Of a stretch of 7,390 nt of DNA, positions 5,828 to 7,390 are shown piece by piece. The position numbers and the translations under genes are program-made. The notes below the pieces were generated by a model. The model was given only the letters and a program-made list of their open reading frames with translations, did no database searches and was not told the origin of the DNA. Source of the stretch: Verrucomicrobiota bacterium (lineage in GTDB: Bacteria > Verrucomicrobiota > Verrucomicrobiia > Limisphaerales > UBA1100); the NCBI GenBank assembly GCA_028872685.1, contig JAPKEI010000132.1:1-7390 (forward strand). The letters run 5' to 3'. The first letter of the stretch is position 1; each line of letters opens with the position of its first letter.

Positions 5828-7036
5828 CTATTTTTTAACAAAGCGATCGTTGAGTTTCGCTATTTTCTCAGCAGTCACTTTTAGATCTGTTTTATATTTT
5901 CGTGTGAGTTTTAATTTATCGAAGTCAGCACCATAGAGATTCTTCAACCATATGAGTGCACTGAGGTCAATAATCATAGGCCCCGCATGACCTAAATTAT
6001 TATCTGTGAAGAGGCCGCTTTTTCGATCGACCATTTTGCTGATATCACCTTCTAATTTCCCTGCTTCAAACTGGACCTTTAGCTCACATGCAGCAGCTCC
6101 ATAATTGATCAGGGTAATGCTGTTCTTGGGAAAAGCTTTACGCAACTTAGTCACCATCTCAAAGAGTGTTTGAAACGCTTCAAGGTTGGCCTCAGTAAAT
6201 TCCTTTGCTTTCCGACTCTGCCCTCCCTTGCCCCAACATAATCCAACCATGAACTTTGTCTTTGGATTATGCTCCAAAGCAAAATCGATCCAGCGTTTGT
6301 AATCATCAAATGAACTGTTGAATCCGACGGTCATTCCAAGCAATTGAATCTTGCCGCTCTTGAGAATCGTTTTAATTCTCTCACTGTGCTTTTTACTCTT
6401 CCACAGGTTTCCCGGAGCACCGCTTTGTCCACCCGAAAAAACTGACAACTGTTTATGCTTCGAAAATCCATTTAATTTTGCGTGCTGATCAAATGATTTT
6501 GCGACCGGTATAAAGAAGCTATGACCAATGAATAAACAGGTAGCCCCATCCTTTGGCAGCCCTGACTCAATGACCTTTGTCGCCCCCTCCTTGGTTAAAG
6601 GCTTCTCCACATCAGTCTTCTTCTTATCCACCCCTGCGGGCGGCTTTTCAAAACTGTGTCCGCCGGCTGCGATTTGAAACTCACCCGCCTTTTTACTTTT
6701 GTTAAGATATGCGGTGACTACATCATTTTTCTTTAACCTTCGCGGGTTGCTGGGGCCAACCTCACCTGAGCCAAAACGGTAATAACTGCTTTGAATGGTG
6801 ATGGTCGCGCTCGGGCGCAGGCGTGATTTGGAACGGGTAATCCGAAGCACCTTTGCCTCGTAGATCAACTGTTGGCGTTTTCCAATCAATTTGGCGTCAG
6901 CTTTCGGAGCCTTCAATATTTGCACTACAACCACTTCCTCAGCGTCGCGCTTCATTTCGTCATAAACAAAAGGAGGCAACTCGGCGTGAGTGGTAAAAAA
7001 TAAGCCCAAAGCCAAACTCATCAGCAAAATCTTCAT
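5828..7036 (-). CDS. Secreted two-domain protein with probable SGNH-hydrolase-like C-terminal domain
   Basis: The chosen start is ATG at 7036-7034, which gives 402 residues and a clean signal peptide (MKILLMSLALGLFFTTHA, cleavage before ELPP). The frame stays open to an ATG at 7216, but that adds 60 residues of Gly/Pro/Gln-rich sequence before the signal and is unlikely to be translated. Residues about 20-130 form a beta-rich domain that I would compare with netrin/TIMP-like or OB-like modules of Planctomycetes. It has an 'EAKVLRITRSKSRLRPSATITI' style strand pair and an ending AAGGHSFE. A lysine-rich linker follows at about 131-160. Residues 167-375 look SGNH-like: CLFIGHSFF (Ser173 as block I), GGQSG (202-206), and D345..H350 near the end as a block V-like pair. 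The GDS core is replaced by GHS, and the block III Asn is not certain. Base composition is visibly more AT-rich than glyQS or larB. The substrate is unknown; esterase or glycan deacetylase activity would be a guess. Confidence 0.75.
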   Translation of the reverse strand: MKILLMSLALGLFFTTHAELPPFVYDEMKRDAEEVVVVQILKAPKADAKLIGKRQQLIYEAKVLRITRSKSRLRPSATITIQSSYYRFGSGEVGPSNPRRLKKNDVVTAYLNKSKKAGEFQIAAGGHSFEKPPAGVDKKKTDVEKPLTKEGATKVIESGLPKDGATCLFIGHSFFIPVAKSFDQHAKLNGFSKHKQLSVFSGGQSGAPGNLWKSKKHSERIKTILKSGKIQLLGMTVGFNSSFDDYKRWIDFALEHNPKTKFMVGLCWGKGGQSRKAKEFTEANLEAFQTLFEMVTKLRKAFPKNSITLINYGAAACELKVQFEAGKLEGDISKMVDRKSGLFTDNNLGHAGPMIIDLSALIWLKNLYGADFDKLKLTRKYKTDLKVTAEKIAKLNDRFVKK

Positions 7037-7041
7037 GCCCC

Positions 7042-7070
7042 ATTCAAGCCCATTGCCCCCCGCCTGTAAA
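7042..7070 (-). promoter_or_regulatory. Candidate sigma70-like promoter for the SGNH-like gene
   Basis: Read on the minus strand, TTTACA (7070-7065) is a 5 of 6 match to the -35 consensus. It is followed after exactly 17 bp by TTGAAT (7047-7042), a 4 of 6 match to TATAAT. Only 5 nt then separate the -10 from the ATG at 7036, so a transcript would start at or just inside the start codon. This supports the short start over the ATG at 7216, which lies upstream of this promoter. The evidence is pattern only. Confidence 0.3.
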
Positions 7071-7218
7071 CCCATTTGCCGAGCCGGTAAATCACCCGTG
7101 CCATCGCCAACTCCACAACCGCTGGCAGACCCAGGGGATTGTTGTGCGGTGGTTGGATTTTGGGGTGAGGCACGCCAAATTTCCCATTGCAACGGTGACC
7201 ATTTAGCCAGAGTCATCC

Positions 7219-7247
7219 TTGCTATTCCGTGAACAGCGACGGATAAT
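7219..7247 (+). promoter_or_regulatory. Candidate sigma70-like promoter for the PQQ-repeat-like gene
   Basis: TTGCTA at 7219-7224 (4 of 6 to TTGACA) is followed after 17 bp by GATAAT at 7242-7247 (5 of 6 to TATAAT). The -10 ends 7 nt before the ATG at 7255, so the predicted +1 falls at or next to that ATG. No Shine-Dalgarno site lies between, which is consistent with a leaderless message. This is the best-matching -10 element in the window's intergenic regions. Confidence 0.4.
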
Positions 7248-7254
7248 CTCCCGC

Positions 7255-7390
7255 ATGCGCGCGTTTTCGATTTTTCTTTTGTGGTTCACACTTTGTGCCG
7301 ATGCCAACGACTGGCCGCAGTGGCGGTTTGGGCCGGGGCGAGGAGCGGTGTCACCGCATGCCTTACCAGAGGAGTTGCACTTGCAATGGA
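7255..7390 (+). CDS. Secreted PQQ-repeat/beta-propeller-like protein, N-terminal fragment
   Basis: Forty-five codons are visible before the right edge. Residues 1-17 (MRAFSIFLLWFTLCADA) form a signal peptide, probably cleaved before NDWPQW. The mature start NDWPQWRFGPGRGAVSPHAL, followed by LPEEL and then LQW, matches the opening of many planctomycete and verrucomicrobial PQQ-binding-like beta-propeller proteins (BamB/quinoprotein-dehydrogenase-like). In these a 'DWPQWRG..R.G.S' segment precedes 'LP..L.L.W' and the first propeller blade. Only the opening segment is seen, so the number of blades and any extra domain cannot be known. Such proteins are usually periplasmic or exported, and most are of unknown role. 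The start ATG lies behind a promoter-like element with almost no leader. The gene is divergent from the SGNH-like gene, with 218 bp between starts. Confidence 0.75.
   Translation, partial: MRAFSIFLLWFTLCADANDWPQWRFGPGRGAVSPHALPEELHLQW

Overview
The window looks like a piece of a Verrucomicrobiota-type (PVC superphylum) chromosome. The support is indirect. Most predicted proteins are exported. Three belong to types I associate with Verrucomicrobia and Planctomycetes: a large secreted protein built from 'NGD..G' beta units, a PQQ-propeller-like protein opening with D-W-P-Q-W-R, and a mini leucine-rich-repeat lipoprotein. Shine-Dalgarno sites are scarce and GTG starts are common. There is no tRNA, rRNA, CRISPR array, transposase or phage gene that I can see, so this is chromosomal background rather than an obvious mobile island.

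Layout, left to right. (1) 1-116, minus: the N-terminal 38 codons of a probable MtfA-like zinc peptidase running off the left edge. (2) 223-1803, plus: a secreted 526-residue protein of unknown function, divergent from the peptidase. (3) 1823-5207, minus: a compact set, transcribed glyQS (glycyl-tRNA synthetase), then larB (first step of nickel-pincer cofactor synthesis), then an HtrA/trypsin-type lipoprotein protease with a PDZ domain. The gaps are 17 nt and a 1-nt stop/start overlap, so this is very probably one operon. It converges on gene 2 with 19 nt between the stops. (4) 5302-5715, minus: a 137-residue LRR lipoprotein 94 nt upstream of glyQS. (5) 5828-7036, minus: an AT-richer secreted protein with a probable SGNH-hydrolase-like domain. 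(6) 7255-7390, plus: the start of a secreted PQQ-repeat-like protein running off the right edge, divergent from gene 5.

How the parts fit. The three-gene operon joins translation (GlyRS), cofactor synthesis (LarB) and envelope proteolysis (lipoprotein protease). No shared pathway is evident, so co-transcription may reflect housekeeping expression. The other products are envelope or exported proteins. LarB needs LarE and LarC to complete the nickel-pincer nucleotide, and neither is in the window. No stretch longer than 300 bases lacks a gene. The longest gap is 7037-7254 (218 bp), which carries divergent promoter candidates.

I do not see a clearly new defence or mobile system. The most interesting observations are the repeat-jelly-roll-repeat layout of gene 2, larB in a glyQS operon without its partners, the unusual base composition and two-domain layout of gene 5, and promoter-like -35/-10 pairs at three gene starts that would predict leaderless mRNAs.
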